Below the pieces are notes generated by a model. That model was not told where the DNA came from. It was given only the letters and a program-made list of their open reading frames with translations, and searched no databases. Below are positions 63,301 to 64,000 of a stretch of DNA of 64,000 bases, in pieces. The stretch comes from Streptacidiphilus rugosus AM-16 (GTDB taxonomy: Bacteria > Actinomycetota > Actinomycetes > Streptomycetales > Streptomycetaceae), in contig NZ_JQMJ01000004.1 of the NCBI RefSeq assembly GCF_000744655.1, positions 372,001 through 436,000 of the forward strand, given 5' to 3'. Each line of letters begins with the position of its first letter. Position 1 is the first letter of the stretch. The position numbers and the translations under genes are program-made.

Positions 63301-63836
63301 GGGCTGACGGTCCAGTCGGACCAGTCGTCGACCTTGACGTCAGGGCAGTTCAGCCCCACCACGCCGGCCACGAAGTCCTCGTTGTAGGGGAAGTGGTACT
63401 CCCCGGGGCCCGTGGAGGTTCCTGAGATCGTCGGCGTGGTGGTGTAGGAGAAGCCGAGGCCGCCGGCGCTCGCGTGGAAGTCCAGCGGATGGGCGACCAT
63501 GGGTTCGCCGTAGGCGCAGTTGGTGCGCTTCCACAGGATGGAGGTCCACCAGTCGTTGGTGGGCACGGCCCCCGACGGGGCGTCGGCGGTGACCCACTCG
63601 CGCGGGTCGGTGGAGATGTTGCCGCAGCCCGAGGGCAGCGGACCGACGGCGGCGGTCGTGTAGCTGCCGGCTCCGACCGTGTCCGCCGAAGCGGCGTGCG
63701 AGGTGAGCAGCGCCAGGCACGCGGCGAGTACGGACATGATCACGCACACCGCGATCGATCTGCGGCGCAGGCGGCGCGCGGGCCGCGCGCCGCCGAGGAG
63801 GCGCCGAGGGGGCGGCGCGGGGGTTGCCGGATCCAT
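60306..63836 (-). CDS. Secreted GH81 endo-beta-1,3-glucanase with duplicated C-terminal modules
   Basis: A 1176-residue exported enzyme. Signal peptide about 1-52 (IAVCVIMSVLAACLALLTSHAASA, ending SHAASADTVG). GH81 catalytic region about 60-830, with DHHFHYGYFVAA (about 489), the catalytic NQESSSEGMNF (about 567) and VGMVWGDGAAYSTWF. A Ser/Pro-rich linker follows, then two nearly identical CBM56-like beta-glucan-binding modules (about 835-1003, 1008-1176) joined by the same linker. It should degrade fungal or plant beta-1,3-glucan. ATG at 63836 has GGGAGAG upstream. Probably controlled by a LacI-type site (63964-63974). Confidence 0.92.
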   Translation of the reverse strand: MDPATPAPPPRRLLGGARPARRLRRRSIAVCVIMSVLAACLALLTSHAASADTVGAGSYTTAAVGPLPSGCGNISTDPREWVTADAPSGAVPTNDWWTSILWKRTNCAYGEPMVAHPLDFHASAGGLGFSYTTTPTISGTSTGPGEYHFPYNEDFVAGVVGLNCPDVKVDDWSDWTVSPYFTDGSRSLRATIGEGLPFAYFKVTGGNAQIAASNGAALTTWADNGSMIGYTVNGHDYAAWAPTGATWTVNGAVLTSDLAGKGYFNVAVLPTTPSTTASDRAALAATYGQYAYDAVTGTRVSYSYDPDASTVTTTYTLTTTPEEGAGTGTVAALLPHQWQNLAPGTPAPLAQSYISARGAMKVLTGIDSFTTSMVFHGVLPELPAVADSTGTDASTEQNYLDAELANPTNQQSDDTYWTGKGLGRAARLAEISDELGNTTVRDAALSAIKSKLTDWFTASTGKTAHLFSYDKNWGTLIGYPASYGSDQELNDHHFHYGYFVAAAATLAKFDPSWASPSQYGGMVDMLIRDADNYDRTDTRFPYLRDFDIYDGHDWASGHGSFAAGNNQESSSEGMNFDNALIQWGEATGDTAVRDAGIYMYTTQSAAIQDYWFDTGHQVFPSSFPHHEVGMVWGDGAAYSTWFSSAPEQIQGINLLPVTGGHLYLGDDPAFVLADYQDMLTNSGKTQPTIWTDIWYEFLALGNGPQALADFRANSGFTSEEGESKAHTFHWIDNLASLGHVDTAVTANYPLAAVFTNNGALTHVASNISGNPITVTFSDGTVVNVPAGRTVATGARNWSGGTASGGTLPSGGGSGSPSPSASPSGSPSPSPTASASASPSSSPSSGSSSPTLFLQADGSVSGVAASGGSTVTIASAGGGTFDGTPTRALTYTATGVNLAYSGGSTAFDLPVDAGTAVGDGVQVRVSYDCTGSGTWNRVETYHYFATDPVAGYEHYTQNAGLESSSGSLCDLVNGTVRIQIWNAVGNAPTTLATGNQALVTLPYAGSAASASPSSSPSSGSSSPTLFLQADGSVSGAAASGGTTVTIASAGGGTFDGTPTRALTYTATGVNLAYGGGSTAFDLPVDAGTAVGDGVQVRVSYDCTGSGTWNRVETYHYFATDPVAGYEHYTQNAGLESSSGSLCDLVNGTVRIQIWNAVGNAPTTLATGNQALVTLPHA
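60316..60820 (-). repeat. Direct repeat copy A in GH81
   Basis: 505 bp, about 98 % identical by eye to 60835-61339 (offset 519 bp), coding for the last module and its linker. About seven base differences were counted. Confidence 0.85.
60835..61339 (-). repeat. Direct repeat copy B in GH81
   Basis: Second copy of the 505-bp repeat; encodes the first module of the pair. The few differences (for example GSVSGVAAS against GSVSGAAAS) show a recent duplication or gene conversion. Confidence 0.85.
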
Positions 63837-63963
63837 GTGTTCTCTCCCTGGTCGGCCGCTGCGGGCGCGGCGATCGTGGTGGGTGGTGGTACAGGGAGCC
63901 GGGGCACGCCCCCTCGCGCACAACCGCTGTCCTACGGCTGCGCGACGAGTCGGGGCGCATCCC

Positions 63964-63974
63964 TGAGAGCGCTC
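63964..63974. promoter_or_regulatory. LacI-type operator-like site upstream of GH81
   Basis: TGAGAGCGCTC, one half close to the LacI-family palindrome. It lies 128 bp upstream of the GH81 start at the edge of the window. Confidence 0.35.
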
Positions 63975-64000
63975 GGCCCGGGAGCGGGCGGCGGGGAGAT

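Overview
The window is high-GC DNA with dense genes, frequent GTG starts, ATGA stop/start overlaps and families typical of Streptomycetales (HATPase/PPM regulators, DUF1876, SHOCT, LGFP-like cell-wall modules). It most likely comes from a Streptomyces, Kitasatospora or Streptacidiphilus type chromosome; genus cannot be settled from this sequence alone. No rRNA, tRNA, CRISPR array or replication origin was seen.

Most of the window reads as a large dormancy/hypoxia island of the kind controlled by DosR (DevR) in mycobacteria and OsdR in Streptomyces. It holds six tandem-domain universal stress proteins, four CBS-BON proteins plus a CBS-only protein, an Hsp20, three DUF1876 and two DUF1918 proteins, an Acg-type nitroreductase, a Rip3-like site-2 protease with CBS domains, a CtpF-like P-type ATPase, an Rv2629-like release-factor-fold protein, HdeD, DoxX and flavodoxin proteins, pyruvate phosphate dikinase, and a GAF-GAF histidine kinase of the DosS/OsdK type. 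At 46.0-50.7 kb lies a five-gene group 3b [NiFe] hydrogenase operon (beta, gamma, small and large subunits, maturation protease) directly behind a CBS-BON gene. No cognate LuxR-type response regulator lies in the window.

Layout. 0-5.7 kb: hydrolase tail, DUF1918, OsmC, DUF1876, a PAS-GAF-phosphatase-ATPase regulator with a degenerate phosphatase, a membrane flippase-like protein. 6-10.4 kb: Rv2629-like, flavodoxin, DUF4389, sulfatase. 10.5-14.7 kb: Na+/H+ antiporter, secreted pullulanase. 14.8-20.8 kb: CBS, CBS-BON, Hsp20, DUF1876, S2P, deacetylase. 21-27.5 kb: small membrane proteins, DUF1254, P-type ATPase, HdeD. 27.8-30.0 kb: a TnpB-only insertion element and a Uma2/XRE gene pair. 30.1-38.5 kb: alpha-amylase, two USPs, beta-phosphoglucomutase, alcohol dehydrogenase, GH65 phosphorylase. 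38.5-45.0 kb: a six-gene stress operon and a second USP operon. 45.3-50.7 kb: hydrogenase. 50.9-60.2 kb: DoxX, dehydrogenase, CBS-BON, PPDK, sensor kinase, USP. 60.3-63.8 kb: secreted GH81 glucanase with two nearly identical C-terminal modules.

A recurrent imperfect palindrome, GGRCC-GNYC-GGYCC, lies 50-170 bp upstream of many stress genes. It has the same 5-4-5 geometry as the mycobacterial DosR box. It is absent upstream of the sensor kinase and the secreted carbohydrate enzymes, so a single dormancy regulator probably ties the island together. The polysaccharide genes look separately controlled, by MalR-like and LacI-type sites.

Working together, these genes suggest a non-growing cell that stores and re-mobilises alpha-glucan (pullulanase, amylase, GH65, beta-PGM, PPDK), disposes of or recovers reductant (hydrogenase, nitroreductase, dehydrogenases), and protects proteins and ribosomes (Hsp20, USPs, Rv2629-like).
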